From CAZWUW01 sp964636895 (lineage in GTDB: Bacteria; Bacillota; Thermincolia; Thermincolales; CAZWUW01): a stretch of 35,117 bases of DNA. The number at the start of each line of letters is the position of its first letter. The first letter of the stretch is position 1. Location of the stretch: the NCBI GenBank assembly GCA_964636895.1, contig CAZWUW010000023.1, positions 1 through 35,117 of the forward strand, read 5' to 3'. Shown in pieces: positions 1-8,001 of this stretch. Made by a program: the position numbers and the translations under genes. The notes beneath the pieces were generated by a model. It was not told the DNA's origin, did not search any database, and saw nothing but the letters and a program-made list of their open reading frames with translations.

Positions 1-284
1 CCCAGCCTCTTCCCTGCCCGGGCTTTTTGCACCATGCTTTCCGTGGCTTTGTCCCAGTGCTCTTTGAGCACCTGCCGGTTATGAGTCATGGGAAATAACA
101 ATTCCAGCACCTCAAACTGCCGATCTACTGCCCCGGCAACAATGGACAGGGCCAGGCTTGCCTTTTCCGCTTTAGACTTGGGAACACAAAGCACATCGAC
201 TTCTTTCAGAATACGGTATGCCTTAAATGTCAGCAGTTCCGGGTCGCCTGGGCCAACCCCGACACCAAAAATTTTGCCCTTCAT
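1..284 (-). CDS. cbiL: Cobalt-factor II / precorrin-2 C20-methyltransferase CbiL (5' part, truncated by window edge)
   Basis: SAM-dependent methyltransferase that methylates C20 of the early corrin intermediate in the anaerobic B12 pathway, in the cytoplasm. The visible 94 codons begin MKGKIFGVGVGPGDPELLTF, the glycine-rich N-terminal loop (GVGVGPGDPELLT) typical of the tetrapyrrole methylase family; CbiL members continue with a (C)VPK segment, seen here as VLCVPKSKAEKAS. The ATG at 284 is preceded by AAAGGAG at 291-297, which lies just beyond the cbiT stop, so it is the last visible gene of the cbi operon. The gene runs off the left edge and about 60% of a normal ~230-residue protein is missing. 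CbiL is preferred over other family methylases because of the start motif plus operon position; another cobalt-precorrin methylase is possible but less likely. Confidence 0.85.
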   Translation of the reverse strand, partial: MKGKIFGVGVGPGDPELLTFKAYRILKEVDVLCVPKSKAEKASLALSIVAGAVDRQFEVLELLFPMTHNRQVLKEHWDKATESMVQKARAGKRL

Positions 285-295
285 GATGTGCTCCT

Positions 296-898
296 TTACT
301 GTTTTTTCTCTCCACTAACAACAAATACCGGGTTATGGCTTTTCAACATATGCACCGACCCCACCTCAACCGCCCTGGCAATACTGACCTGGGTCACATC
401 AAGGTGCGCATAATCCAGTTGCCTGAGCACAGCCAACGCTGTGCCAAGGGTTTCCAGTACTACGGCATTAACCACTACCCGGCCGCCGGTGGGCAACTGC
501 CCATGTACAAAAGCCATAATCTCCGACAGGTTCCCACCACTGCCGCCAATAAAAACCCGCTCCGGTGCCGGCAGCCCGGCCAGTGCCGCCGGTGCCGTTC
601 CTGGGCAAACGGTAAGGTTAAGGGCCCCGAATAACTCAGCATTTTTTTTGATTAGCTCTACGGCTGCCGGCTCTCGTTCCACGGCAAATACCGACCCGTT
701 AACAGCCGTAAGCGCTGCTTCCACGGATATGGAGCCAGTCCCGGCGCCGATATCCCATATTACCTGTCGGTCCAGCAACCTGGCCTTGGCCAGGGTCACT
801 ACCCTGACTTCCGCCTTGGTCATGGGTACCTGACCGCGGATAAACAATTCATCCGGGATACCACCCGTTCTGTATTTCCAGCGTTGGTTAGCCATCAC
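296..898 (-). CDS. cbiT: Cobalt-precorrin-6B/7 C15-methyltransferase (decarboxylating) subunit CbiT
   Basis: Methylates C15 and, with CbiE (C5), completes ring methylation, with loss of the ring-C acetate as CO2. The 200-residue protein has the canonical start region GIPDELFIRG..VPMTKAEVR (residues ~13-32), the SAM-binding motif WDIGAGTGSISVEAA (~48-62) and a second motif VFIGGSGGNLSEI (~114-126), all hallmarks of CbiT. GTG at 898 is followed at once by ATG at 895; a GTGAGG ribosome site lies 7 nt before the GTG (10 nt before the ATG), so either may be used. It sits 20 bp after cbiE, and CbiE and CbiT are fused as CobL in aerobic organisms, which matches their adjacency here. Confidence 0.95.
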   Translation of the reverse strand: MMANQRWKYRTGGIPDELFIRGQVPMTKAEVRVVTLAKARLLDRQVIWDIGAGTGSISVEAALTAVNGSVFAVEREPAAVELIKKNAELFGALNLTVCPGTAPAALAGLPAPERVFIGGSGGNLSEIMAFVHGQLPTGGRVVVNAVVLETLGTALAVLRQLDYAHLDVTQVSIARAVEVGSVHMLKSHNPVFVVSGEKKQ

Positions 899-918
899 TC
901 ATCAGCCTCACTCACCAT

Positions 919-1545
919 TCACTCGTCACTGATTATCAACACACATCCGGCAGCACCCGCATCCGCCGGCACACCGGTTATACTATACTCACCAATCCTT
1001 TCGTGCTCATAGGACAGGTGTTCACAAACATATATTCTTTTTTGCCTAATCCCGGCCCGGGCCAACTCACCCGCAATTACTGCCGGTGTATTTTGGGGGT
1101 CGGTCAGTACAACTACCTTGGCGTTGGTCCGCACCAGGTCTTCCAAACCGCCCCCGGCCCGGCCGTGGACACTGAAGAATACCGCGTCATGCCATGAAAC
1201 ACCGACCCTGGCACAAGCTAGTTGCACTGAGCTTAAGCCTGGCCATACAACCAGCTCCGACTTGGCAAAATACCTTTTCAGGTATTCCAATATACCAAAA
1301 AAAGCCGGGTCACCAGAGGCCAATACCGCGATATGCGCCTGCCGGCGGCGGGCTTGAATAAATTCCACCATCGCCGGTAAATTATTTTTGACCGTAAAAA
1401 ACTCTTTGCCCAATTCGGCAAACGGCTGCAACACCCGTTCTCCGCCGACCAGCACATCGGCGCTGCGAATAGATTTTAAAGCTGCCGGGATAAGGTAGTC
1501 CGGGTGCCCGGGCCCTACCCCGATGACCCTGATTGGATTGGCCAC
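919..1545 (-). CDS. cbiE: Cobalt-precorrin-7 C5-methyltransferase CbiE
   Basis: Tetrapyrrole methylase that methylates C5 of cobalt-precorrin-7. The protein (208 residues) starts with the family loop VIGVGPGHPDYLIPAALK and continues with ADVLVGGERVL, the CbiE-specific signature around residue 30; a VLASGDPAFFGI segment (~75-86) is the second SAM-site loop. The start is GTG at 1545, chosen because GGGAGG lies 8 nt upstream; an ATG at 1550 belongs to the cbiD frame. The first 31 bp lie inside the 3' end of cbiD, so translation of the two is probably coupled. Normal length for the family. Confidence 0.94.
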   Translation of the reverse strand: MANPIRVIGVGPGHPDYLIPAALKSIRSADVLVGGERVLQPFAELGKEFFTVKNNLPAMVEFIQARRRQAHIAVLASGDPAFFGILEYLKRYFAKSELVVWPGLSSVQLACARVGVSWHDAVFFSVHGRAGGGLEDLVRTNAKVVVLTDPQNTPAVIAGELARAGIRQKRIYVCEHLSYEHERIGEYSITGVPADAGAAGCVLIISDE

Positions 1546-2636
1546 TGCATTTCCCTCCCGATTTCAACTGCATTCTCATCCGCAGCCAGTACTTCACCGG
1601 TCATGGTGCACATCACCACGCCCACCTTCAGTTCACCAAAAACATGCTCTGCCGCTTTTTGCGCAGCCCGGGCCGCGATGAGCGGCATTACCCGCATCAA
1701 TTCATGCTGCCGCAAAATTGCCAGGGCACCTTCCGACGTGTTGACTGCCAGCAATTCCCTGATCACCGGCGGCCCGGCACCCAGCAGGCCGGCTAGGGCG
1801 GCCAGGGTTTCCAGCCGGCCGTCCGATACTTTGTTATGGGTATGGAAGCATCCTGCCGCTACTTTGGTAAGTTTACTATGGTGCCCGATTAAAATAACAT
1901 TTTTTATCCCCTGCGCCACACAGGCGTTCAGCATATAGCCCACAAAATTACTCATCTGCACAATAGCCTCGGCGGGTATACCCAGATTGTCCGCTGCCCA
2001 TTTTTCACCCAACCGGCCCGGTGTCAGGCAGATTGATGTATAACCATATGCCCTAGCCATGGCAATCTGGGGAACCAACGAGCGTTTAAAAGCATCTTCG
2101 GACATAGGTTCCACAATCCCGGTAGTACCCAGCACAGAAATGCCGCCCACTATCCCCAGTTTCGGATTCAGGGTTTTCCGGGCTGCCTCGGCACCGCCGG
2201 GAATACTGACTTCAATCCTAACCCCCATACCCTCCGGCAGATACGGCCGGACGGCATCAGCAATCATCTGCCGGGGAACCGGGTTAATAGCCGGTTCCCC
2301 AACCGGCACCTGCAGTCCCGGTTTAGTGACCATTCCGACGCCCGGGCCACCGGTGATAACTATGCCTGCTTCAATTTGCTGCACGCTAGCGGTAATCTCC
2401 AGACCATCGGTAACATCCGGGTCATCGCCACCATCTTTAATTACAATGGCTGTAACACCATCATTATGTAAAATAACATCTTGTACCGGAACAATGAGCT
2501 TCTGCCCCCGGGGATTGATTATGCCGGCGGACTGGACCGTTTCCTGCCGGAAGAGCCTGATTACTGCGGCCTGTGCCGCCGCCGCCGCACTGGCCCCGGT
2601 AGTAATACCGGTCCGCATATGCTTATCCACTGCCAT
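1515..2636 (-). CDS. cbiD: Cobalt-precorrin-5B C1-methyltransferase CbiD
   Basis: CbiD methylates C1 of cobalt-precorrin-5B in the anaerobic route, using SAM but with a fold unrelated to the other ring methylases. The N-terminus LRTG-type signature appears as MRTGITTGASAAAAAQAA, followed by a GGDDPDVTDGLEI motif near residue 70 and GITVITGGPGVG-like and NPVPRQMI motifs that are diagnostic. The open frame reaches 2654, but AAGGTGAG at 2641-2648 places the likely start at the tandem ATGs 2639/2636; 2636 has the better spacing. The start overlaps the cbiO 3' end by 14 bp. Length (~373 residues) is normal. Confidence 0.95.
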   Translation of the reverse strand: MAVDKHMRTGITTGASAAAAAQAAVIRLFRQETVQSAGIINPRGQKLIVPVQDVILHNDGVTAIVIKDGGDDPDVTDGLEITASVQQIEAGIVITGGPGVGMVTKPGLQVPVGEPAINPVPRQMIADAVRPYLPEGMGVRIEVSIPGGAEAARKTLNPKLGIVGGISVLGTTGIVEPMSEDAFKRSLVPQIAMARAYGYTSICLTPGRLGEKWAADNLGIPAEAIVQMSNFVGYMLNACVAQGIKNVILIGHHSKLTKVAAGCFHTHNKVSDGRLETLAALAGLLGAGPPVIRELLAVNTSEGALAILRQHELMRVMPLIAARAAQKAAEHVFGELKVGVVMCTMTGEVLAADENAVEIGREMQWPIQSGSSG

Positions 2637-3477
2637 CATGCTCACCTTTTCCATGCACGGCGGCCATCACCATCCGCCGGGCCTCACCTATTGTCAGCGG
2701 CAGATTTTCTATTGGCAGCAAGTCCTTCTTGAGCAGTATTTCACCCAGGTGGGCCACCCGGGGCAGCCGCAGTTGGGCGCTGCGCACAGTTTCCTTGGCG
2801 CTGAAAACCTCCCGCGGAGTACCGGCTAAAAGAATTTTTCCATCATACAAGATAAAAATGCGTTCGGCATACAGGGGTACGATATCTACATCATGAGTGG
2901 CCATAAGAATGGTAATGTTTTCTTCCTTATTCAGCTTGACCAGCAACCGCATAATCTCCCTGACCCCTGCGGGGTCCAGACCGGCAGTGGGTTCATCCAG
3001 GATGATAATTTCAGGTTTCATAGCCAGCACGCCGGCTATGGCGGCTCTCTTTTTTTGCCCGTAGCTCAGGTAATGGATAGGCTTATTAGCCAGGTGCGGG
3101 ATACCTACCATTTCGAGGGCCGTCCTGACCCGCTGCCCTACCTCGGCCGGGGGTAATTTGAGATTCACCGGGCCGAAGGATACGTCTTCTCCTACGGTAG
3201 GCGCAAATAATTGGTCATTGGGGTCCTGAAAAACAAAGCCCAGCCGCCGGTAAAGGTCTTCTTTGCCATATTCCCCCAACGGCTTGCCGCCAAGCAGCAA
3301 TTCGCCCCGGCCCGGTTTGAGCAAGCCGGTAACCACTTTAAAAAAAGTTGTTTTCCCGGAACCGTTTGGCCCCAGCAAAATGGTAAAACGGCCCCGGGGT
3401 ATAGCCAGGTCAATCCCCTGCAAGGCATTGGTGCCGTCATTATAAGTGTAAGCTACCTGCTGCGCCTCCAGAATCAT
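2623..3477 (-). CDS. cbiO: Cobalt ECF transporter ATPase CbiO
   Basis: ATP-binding subunit of the CbiMNQO energy-coupling-factor cobalt importer. Walker A is GPNGSGKTT (near residue 37), the Q-loop is FVFQDPNDQLF (typical of EcfA/CbiO ATPases), the ABC signature is LSYGQKKRAAIAG, Walker B is IIILDEPTAGLDP and the switch His is in MATHDVD. The start ATG at 3477 has AGGAGG at 3487-3492, nine nucleotides away; the frame is open to 3498 but that start has no ribosome site. It lies 13 bp after cbiQ. The C-terminal ~60 residues are the usual extra helical extension of CbiO-type ATPases. Confidence 0.95.
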   Translation of the reverse strand: MILEAQQVAYTYNDGTNALQGIDLAIPRGRFTILLGPNGSGKTTFFKVVTGLLKPGRGELLLGGKPLGEYGKEDLYRRLGFVFQDPNDQLFAPTVGEDVSFGPVNLKLPPAEVGQRVRTALEMVGIPHLANKPIHYLSYGQKKRAAIAGVLAMKPEIIILDEPTAGLDPAGVREIMRLLVKLNKEENITILMATHDVDIVPLYAERIFILYDGKILLAGTPREVFSAKETVRSAQLRLPRVAHLGEILLKKDLLPIENLPLTIGEARRMVMAAVHGKGEHDGSG

Positions 3478-3490
3478 ATTTTGCTGCCTC

Positions 3491-4282
3491 CTAAACACTG
3501 ACTGCGATAAGCCTTACCAAAACAAACAAACTGGTCACCAGATTTAAGGTCTGGTGCCGGTTCCAACTCTTATAATTGTTGCCGGCTATATTCCCATTGT
3601 AAGCTCGCACCTGCATAGCCGAAAAAGTACTTTCCGCCCGGTCATAAGCTCTAATAAAAACCATCGCCATCAGGGTAACGGTAGAATTGACCGCCGGTTT
3701 CCACCCACTGATATGACGCCAGTCGGGATAACCCAGTCTTAGGGTTTGGGCCTGCCGGATACGCATCCCCTCATCCCAGAGCACAAAAAGATATCTGTAA
3801 GTCAGCATCAGTATTTCCACCAGAATTTTAGGCAACCGCAGCCAAACCAGGGCATACCCCAGCTCATATACCGGTGTGGTAACACTAAGAAACAGCAAAA
3901 CGGAAACACTGCCGGCAATCCGGGCTAACAAAGTGACGCCAAGACTAAAGCCCGCTTCATAACCGACCAGCTTAAAACCGGCAACATCTATGGTAAACAA
4001 AGGTGCCCCGCCCTGGAAAAACAGCATCAGCAAGAAAACCAGCGCACCAAGCAACAGCGGCGGCAGCAGCCTGCCGACAATTAGTCTAACCGGTGTTTTA
4101 ATGATAAGCACCGCCGTCAGAACCAGCATAAAAACCCCCAGCGGCAGCCTGACGCCTGGCAAGCCGATAACGGCAAAGAGAGTGAGCAGGCAAAGGACGA
4201 CTTTGATCCGCGCATCCATGCGAGTAAAGATATTATCTCTTTGAGCAATAGCATCTACCATCAGATAAGACTCTTTAATCAT
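3491..4282 (-). CDS. cbiQ: Cobalt ECF transporter transmembrane subunit CbiQ
   Basis: Membrane coupling (T) subunit of the CbiMNQO cobalt importer. Several hydrophobic helices are visible (about residues 30-75, 85-110, 125-160), followed by the cytoplasmic coupling region with YRYLFVLWDEGMRIRQAQTLR and the second Ala-Arg-Gly-like motif near SAMQVRAY, which contact the ATPase in ECF transporters. The upstream reading frame is open to 4399, but the ATG at 4282 overlaps the cbiN stop by 8 bp (4275-4282), mirroring the cbiM/cbiN junction, so I take that start (263 residues). A second ATG seven codons in, behind AAAGAG, is an alternative. Confidence 0.92.
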   Translation of the reverse strand: MIKESYLMVDAIAQRDNIFTRMDARIKVVLCLLTLFAVIGLPGVRLPLGVFMLVLTAVLIIKTPVRLIVGRLLPPLLLGALVFLLMLFFQGGAPLFTIDVAGFKLVGYEAGFSLGVTLLARIAGSVSVLLFLSVTTPVYELGYALVWLRLPKILVEILMLTYRYLFVLWDEGMRIRQAQTLRLGYPDWRHISGWKPAVNSTVTLMAMVFIRAYDRAESTFSAMQVRAYNGNIAGNNYKSWNRHQTLNLVTSLFVLVRLIAVSV

Positions 4283-4553
4283 TTTTTTGGCCTGCCTTCT
4301 CACTAAATATTTTTCGCCACTGATAACCAAACAATGTGCCGGCAGCAAAACCCCCGGCGGCAAAAAGAAACAAACCCAGATTGCCTTTGCTAATATCAAT
4401 TAACGGCGGACGGGCGGAAACTCCGGTAACCTCCTGCATCTTACGGTCCACCAGATCATCCGTACCCTGCCACTCAGCCGCCAGGGCCGGCAGCGCCAGC
4501 AACAGACAGCAGCTTAAGGTCAGCACAGCAAAAATCATTTTTCGGCTAAACAT
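4275..4553 (-). CDS. cbiN: Cobalt transport protein CbiN
   Basis: Small accessory membrane subunit that assists CbiM in cobalt capture. The 92-residue product has an N-terminal hydrophobic segment (~residues 6-25, ending ALAAEW) and a second one near the C-terminus (GLFLFAAGGFAAGTLFGYQW), with a short extracytoplasmic loop between them rich in charged residues, the two-helix layout of CbiN. ATG at 4553 overlaps the last 8 bp of cbiM, and GCGGAG just upstream lies inside cbiM; an upstream in-frame start at 4577 would overlap more. Identity rests partly on its position between cbiM and cbiQ. Confidence 0.85.
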   Translation of the reverse strand: MFSRKMIFAVLTLSCCLLLALPALAAEWQGTDDLVDRKMQEVTGVSARPPLIDISKGNLGLFLFAAGGFAAGTLFGYQWRKIFSEKAGQKND

Positions 4554-5241
4554 TTTTGGTCTCCGCTGCATCAACATCCTTAAGTACCCCCAAACTGCGC
4601 AAGATATCCGGTCTTACCCGGGCAACGTAACTGACCATACCACCGGTAACCAGCCCTTCCAACAGCGCCAGTGGCAATTGGGTGGGCATAAAAAGCCCCA
4701 AAAAAGTTAGAAACGCCTGTGTTGCCGTGTACTTATCAGCGCCGGGCATGCCCAGGGCTAACTCCAATGAAGTGACAATATAGACGGCCAGGTCGCCAAA
4801 AAAACCGGCCAGAAAGGCCGCCAGCCCCAAAGAAAGCCCCATTTTCCGGCTCAGCCGGAATACCCCATAGCCCGCCAGCGAACCTGCCACACCGCTCGAA
4901 AACACATTGGCACCCAGGGTCGTCAGCCCGCCATGGGCAAAAAACAGCGCCTGCAACAGCAGCGCTACCACCGAGAGCACGATGCTCACAAAAGGACCGA
5001 CCAGAATAGCGGCCAGTGGTGTCCCGGCAAGATGTGACGAAGTCCCTGTAATCGGTACCGGTACTGGCAGCAGGGAGATAAAGAATACCGCCGCACTAAG
5101 GAGACCCAGCAAGGGCTTAAACATCAGCACCTGCTTGGACCGGCGGGTCACATCGTATATACCCTTAGCCACAAAAACAGATGCCAGGCCGTACCAGCCA
5201 ACGGCCCATTTGCCAACCAGAAAACCGTCCTGAATATGCAT
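4546..5241 (-). CDS. cbiM: Cobalt ECF transporter substrate-capture subunit CbiM
   Basis: Substrate-specific membrane component of the cobalt importer. The protein begins MHIQDGFL when started at ATG 5241; in the CbiM/NikM family the N-terminal Met-His pair contributes directly to the metal site, so this start is strongly preferred over the in-frame ATG at 5256, and TGGAG lies 9 nt upstream. A conserved PVPVTGTSSHL-type segment (PVPITGTSSHLAG, ~residues 62-74) carries the His that completes metal binding, and FFAHGGLTTLGAN (~102-114) is another family signature. About seven hydrophobic helices. First gene of the riboswitch-controlled cbi operon. Confidence 0.96.
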   Translation of the reverse strand: MHIQDGFLVGKWAVGWYGLASVFVAKGIYDVTRRSKQVLMFKPLLGLLSAAVFFISLLPVPVPITGTSSHLAGTPLAAILVGPFVSIVLSVVALLLQALFFAHGGLTTLGANVFSSGVAGSLAGYGVFRLSRKMGLSLGLAAFLAGFFGDLAVYIVTSLELALGMPGADKYTATQAFLTFLGLFMPTQLPLALLEGLVTGGMVSYVARVRPDILRSLGVLKDVDAAETKNV

Positions 5242-5294
5242 AAGATTCAACTCCATCTGTTTTTTCCAGTACCCGGCAATAAACTTACCGAAAG

Positions 5295-5324
5295 CAAAAA
5301 ACCTCAGCCAATGGTAGACTGAGG
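5295..5324 (-). terminator. Intrinsic terminator of the cbiM cobalamin riboswitch
   Basis: On the minus strand CCTCAG (5319-5324 in reverse) and CTGAGG (5302-5307) form a six-pair hairpin with an 11-nt loop, followed directly by TTTTTT (5295-5301). It lies ~70 nt after the riboswitch and ~55 nt before cbiM, so cobalamin binding most likely triggers premature termination here. I did not trace the matching antiterminator. Confidence 0.85.
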
Positions 5325-5392
5325 CAAAAGCACAAAAAGTACTCTTACAACGTCCACCTCCCTTTCCTTCGAAGGTTCCAGCGGTGTACCTT

Positions 5393-5550
5393 GGACAGGC
5401 AGGTCTCCTGACTTACAGTTCATCGTCGCCCGCGCCTTCCCGAGCCTGTTTGGCCCAGTGGCTTAATGCGGGTTTCTCCCTGTTACAGTGGCGGGACCGC
5501 GCTGGAATTTCACCAGACTTCCCTTTTCAACTCCGTAGAGTCACCTGTCC
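5393..5550 (-). promoter_or_regulatory. Cobalamin riboswitch upstream of cbiMNQODETL
   Basis: Read on the minus strand, the element starts and ends with GGACAGG...CCTGTCC (5544-5550 with 5393-5399), the P1 stem. Inside are GGTGAAATTCC and GCCACTG conserved core segments and the B12 box AGTCAGGAGACCTGCC near 5396-5411. These are the defining conserved blocks of adenosylcobalamin-class riboswitches. It is followed by an intrinsic terminator and preceded by a strong sigma-A promoter, so it should turn the cobalt uptake and corrin genes off when cobalamin is plentiful. Confidence 0.97.
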
Positions 5551-5578
5551 GCGTATTTTCAATTGTTTAATAATGCTT

Positions 5579-5607
5579 ATTATAGCATTGTAGAATTATT
5601 CCTGCAA
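5579..5607 (-). promoter_or_regulatory. Sigma-A promoter of the cbi operon
   Basis: Minus-strand -35 TTGCAG (5602-5607), 17-nt spacer, -10 TATAAT (5579-5584, perfect consensus). The expected transcription start near 5572 lies about 20 nt before the riboswitch P1 stem, which fits. Confidence 0.85.
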
Positions 5608-5694
5608 GAAACAAATTTCTTAATAGTAAAAATTCATGTTCAATCGTAAAAAGCGGGTGGTGAATGGCGAAACCACGGTCAAATTCAGTAGATT

Positions 5695-6639
5695 TCACTC
5701 CTGCAGGTCGTTTAACAGTTTTTCCATATATTCCGGCAGCGGGGCCGAAAATTCGAGGTATTCCCCGCTTGAAGGGTGTTGAAAGCCCAGCACTGCGGCA
5801 TGCAGTGCCTGACCGGCCAAAACAAAAGGCGATTTCCGGGGGCCGTAGACCGGGTCTCCCGCTACCGGATGGCCGATATACGCCATATGTACCCTGATTT
5901 GGTGGGTGCGGCCCGTTTCCAGTTTGCATTCCACCAGGGTATAGCCGCCCAACCGCTGCAGGACCCGGTACCGGGTCACTGCCGGTTTGCCATGCCGGGT
6001 CACCACGGCCATGCGTTTCCTTTCCCGGGGGTCGCGCCCGACCGGCGCATCCACAACACCCGCCGGCTCCGTAATCACCCCGTGCACCAAGGCGATATAT
6101 TTGCGCAGCACCGTCCGGTCTTTAATCTGCCCGGCCAGGCTCAGATGAGCGGCATCATTTTTTGCTGCCATCATGACCCCGGAAGTATCTTTATCCAACC
6201 GGTGCACAATGCCCGGCCGCATCACCCCGTTAATACCAGACAGGTCGGTGCAGTGCCCCAGCAGGGCGTTCACCAGCGTGCCGCTATAATTACCGGCGGC
6301 AGGATGTACCACCATCCCCTGAGGCTTGTTTACCACAATCACGTCCCGGTCTTCGTAGACTATATCCAGGGGAATTTTTTCCGCCGCCACAACCAATTCC
6401 GCCGGTTCCGGAACTTCGACAACAATTTGTTCCCCCGGTTTCACCTTGTAACTGGCCTTGACCGGCTTTTGACTTACGGTTACCAGTCCTTCATCAACCA
6501 GCTGCTGAATATAGGAACGGGTCAGGCCGGGGATTTCGCCGGCCAAAAAAACATCCAGCCGTTGACCCCGGTGCTCTTCTCCAGGCATAACCTCATAGCA
6601 TTCGGCGGGGGTAATACTTGCCAACTTATTCACCTTCAC
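5695..6639 (-). CDS. rluD: 23S rRNA pseudouridine synthase, RluD/RluA family
   Basis: Converts specific uridines of 23S rRNA to pseudouridine. An N-terminal S4 RNA-binding domain (RLDVFLAGEIPGLTRSYIQQLVDEG, about residues 27-51, then ...KPGEQIVVEVP) precedes the catalytic domain, whose active-site motif HRLDKDTSGVM holds the catalytic Asp (~residue 145); a LETGRTHQIRVH motif follows. The family is normally ~300-315 residues, as here. The start is uncertain: GTG at 6639 (used) or 6633 both lie within the 3' end of lspA. The lspA-rluD pair is common in Firmicutes. The specific RluD substrate assignment within the RluA family is inferred. Confidence 0.92.
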   Translation of the reverse strand: MKVNKLASITPAECYEVMPGEEHRGQRLDVFLAGEIPGLTRSYIQQLVDEGLVTVSQKPVKASYKVKPGEQIVVEVPEPAELVVAAEKIPLDIVYEDRDVIVVNKPQGMVVHPAAGNYSGTLVNALLGHCTDLSGINGVMRPGIVHRLDKDTSGVMMAAKNDAAHLSLAGQIKDRTVLRKYIALVHGVITEPAGVVDAPVGRDPRERKRMAVVTRHGKPAVTRYRVLQRLGGYTLVECKLETGRTHQIRVHMAYIGHPVAGDPVYGPRKSPFVLAGQALHAAVLGFQHPSSGEYLEFSAPLPEYMEKLLNDLQE

Positions 6640-7102
6640 CTTCGGTTTTCAGACAGGGTTTATCTTCACCTTTTATTACTTCCAGAAACAACAGTCCGAC
6701 ACCGGTTACAATAGCAATATCGGCAATGTTGAATACCGGCCAGACACGAAAATCAAAGTAATCAATCACATGGCCAAAACGCACCCGATCGGCCAGGTTG
6801 CCGACAGCACCGCCAACCTGCAGGGCCAGGCCTAACTTAAGCCTTCTTTTGCCCGGAGGGATTTTCCGGTAATACAGACCAATCCCTACTACCACCAGTA
6901 CCGTGACAGCAATAAAAAAAGCCGTCTTATAAGGCAGCATACCGAAAGCAGCCCCCGGATTCCAGAGATATGTAAGATGAAACACATTATCTATCAGCGG
7001 TATGGACTGGCCAAGCTGCATATTTTGCATCACCAGCCATTTGATACCCTGATCAAGAAAAAACACACCCAGCACTAAAAGAATAAACTTCAACAGCCCC
7101 AC
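6626..7102 (-). CDS. lspA: Lipoprotein signal peptidase LspA (signal peptidase II)
   Basis: Aspartyl membrane protease that cleaves the signal peptides of diacylglyceryl-modified prolipoproteins. Four hydrophobic segments are visible, with the two family boxes GGAVGNLADRVRFGHVIDY and VFNIADI that carry the catalytic aspartates. The open frame begins at GTG 7102, but GGAG lies immediately before it; TTG at 7093, eight nucleotides after GGAG, is a plausible alternative giving MKFILLVLG. The 3' end overlaps the rluD start by 14 bp. Length 155-158 residues is normal. Confidence 0.96.
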   Translation of the reverse strand: MGLLKFILLVLGVFFLDQGIKWLVMQNMQLGQSIPLIDNVFHLTYLWNPGAAFGMLPYKTAFFIAVTVLVVVGIGLYYRKIPPGKRRLKLGLALQVGGAVGNLADRVRFGHVIDYFDFRVWPVFNIADIAIVTGVGLLFLEVIKGEDKPCLKTEGEGE

Positions 7103-7177
7103 TCCGTTTCAATGATTTGCTGCTTTATTTTACCACGTCCGGCGGTTTGCTTCAAGCAGCAGCAACCCGGAGCAGCA

Positions 7178-7220
7178 AAAACCCGGAGCAGCGTAAGTTT
7201 TTACCCTGGTTCCGGGTTTT
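7178..7220 (-). terminator. Intrinsic terminator after the yteA-like gene
   Basis: Minus strand AAAACCCGGA (7211-7220) pairs with TCCGGGTTTT(T) (7177-7187) around a 23-nt loop, with the T-run built into the 3' arm. It lies 7 bp after the zinc-finger gene and 75 bp before lspA, so lspA probably has its own promoter. A 13-bp direct repeat of the GC-rich arm (aacccggagcagc) occurs at 7163-7193. Confidence 0.6.
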
Positions 7221-7227
7221 AAGTGCA

Positions 7228-7962
7228 TTAGTCCGCACGGTTTTGCTGATAACCCCGCTTCTCCCGTTTATGCACAGTCTCATCATCTTCGCCGTCAAAA
7301 TCCTGATAAAACATGCCGTCCACATTTTTTTCGTAGGGTATCTGCTCCACATCTTCCACCGCGCCCTGATCCTCATCAAAATCGATATACATATGGTTAT
7401 AATCCACGACATTACCGATATCCTGCGGTGATTCCGCAGTACCGTATCGGGCTACCGCCTGCCAGGTATCCTCCCCGTCAAACATGTTATCGTCCTCTGC
7501 TTCCCCCAGTTCCTGTGGTGAACTGTCGTGCATGAAACCACCAAAAGGCGGGGCAATCACATCTTCTTCAATCGGCCGGATATGCCGGTCAGGCAAAGCC
7601 TCCTCCGCCGCTTTACAATCTTTGCAGAAAGTAGTGGCAGGCATCGCCTCAAGGCGCTCAAGGGAAATTTCCCGGCCACACTTTTCGCATTTGCCATAAG
7701 CACCGTCAGCCATTTTTTGCAGGGCATCGTCAATTTTCCGCAGTTCATTTTCCGTATTGTCCCGCAATGCCAGATCTTTGCTGCGCTCAAAAGTCTCGCT
7801 GCCCAGGTCGGCCGGATGATTGTCGTACATCGACAGTTCACTGACCGAGTCCTGCAGCGGCATTTCCAGCGCCCTTTCCTCTATATGGGTCAGCCTGTCC
7901 TGAAGCCGTTGCTGCTCCTCCGTTAACCGTTGCCTGAAGCGCTGCTGCATCTCCTTGTCCAT
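7228..7962 (-). CDS. yteA: TraR/DksA-family zinc-finger protein, YteA-like
   Basis: Predicted transcription or sporulation-associated regulator. The N-terminal ~60 residues are a charged coiled coil (QQRFRQRLTEEQQRLQDRL...), followed by the DksA-type segment DNTENELRKIDDALQKMADG and the zinc finger CEKCGREIS...CKDC (about residues 92-118), with all four cysteines present. The remaining ~120 residues are acidic and match the long C-terminal tail of Bacillus YteA rather than Gram-negative DksA. ATG at 7962 is preceded by AGGAGG at good spacing. Location next to lspA/rluD is usual in Firmicutes. In B. subtilis yteA is in the sigma-K regulon; whether this gene is sporulation controlled cannot be seen. 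Confidence 0.85.
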   Translation of the reverse strand: MDKEMQQRFRQRLTEEQQRLQDRLTHIEERALEMPLQDSVSELSMYDNHPADLGSETFERSKDLALRDNTENELRKIDDALQKMADGAYGKCEKCGREISLERLEAMPATTFCKDCKAAEEALPDRHIRPIEEDVIAPPFGGFMHDSSPQELGEAEDDNMFDGEDTWQAVARYGTAESPQDIGNVVDYNHMYIDFDEDQGAVEDVEQIPYEKNVDGMFYQDFDGEDDETVHKREKRGYQQNRAD

Positions 7963-8001
7963 CTTAAGTCCTCCTGCTGCTTAGTAAATTTTCATTATCT
8001 G

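Noticed and set aside
2059..2829. Long plus-strand open frames opposite cbiD/cbiO, rluD (5776-6714) and bzaB (20790-21593)
   Set aside because: Antisense shadows of GC-biased codons in real genes; no ribosome sites and no recognisable protein motifs.
5657..5676. Hairpin GTGGT/ACCAC after rluD as terminator
   Set aside because: Only five pairs and a weak, interrupted T-run, so not listed as a feature.
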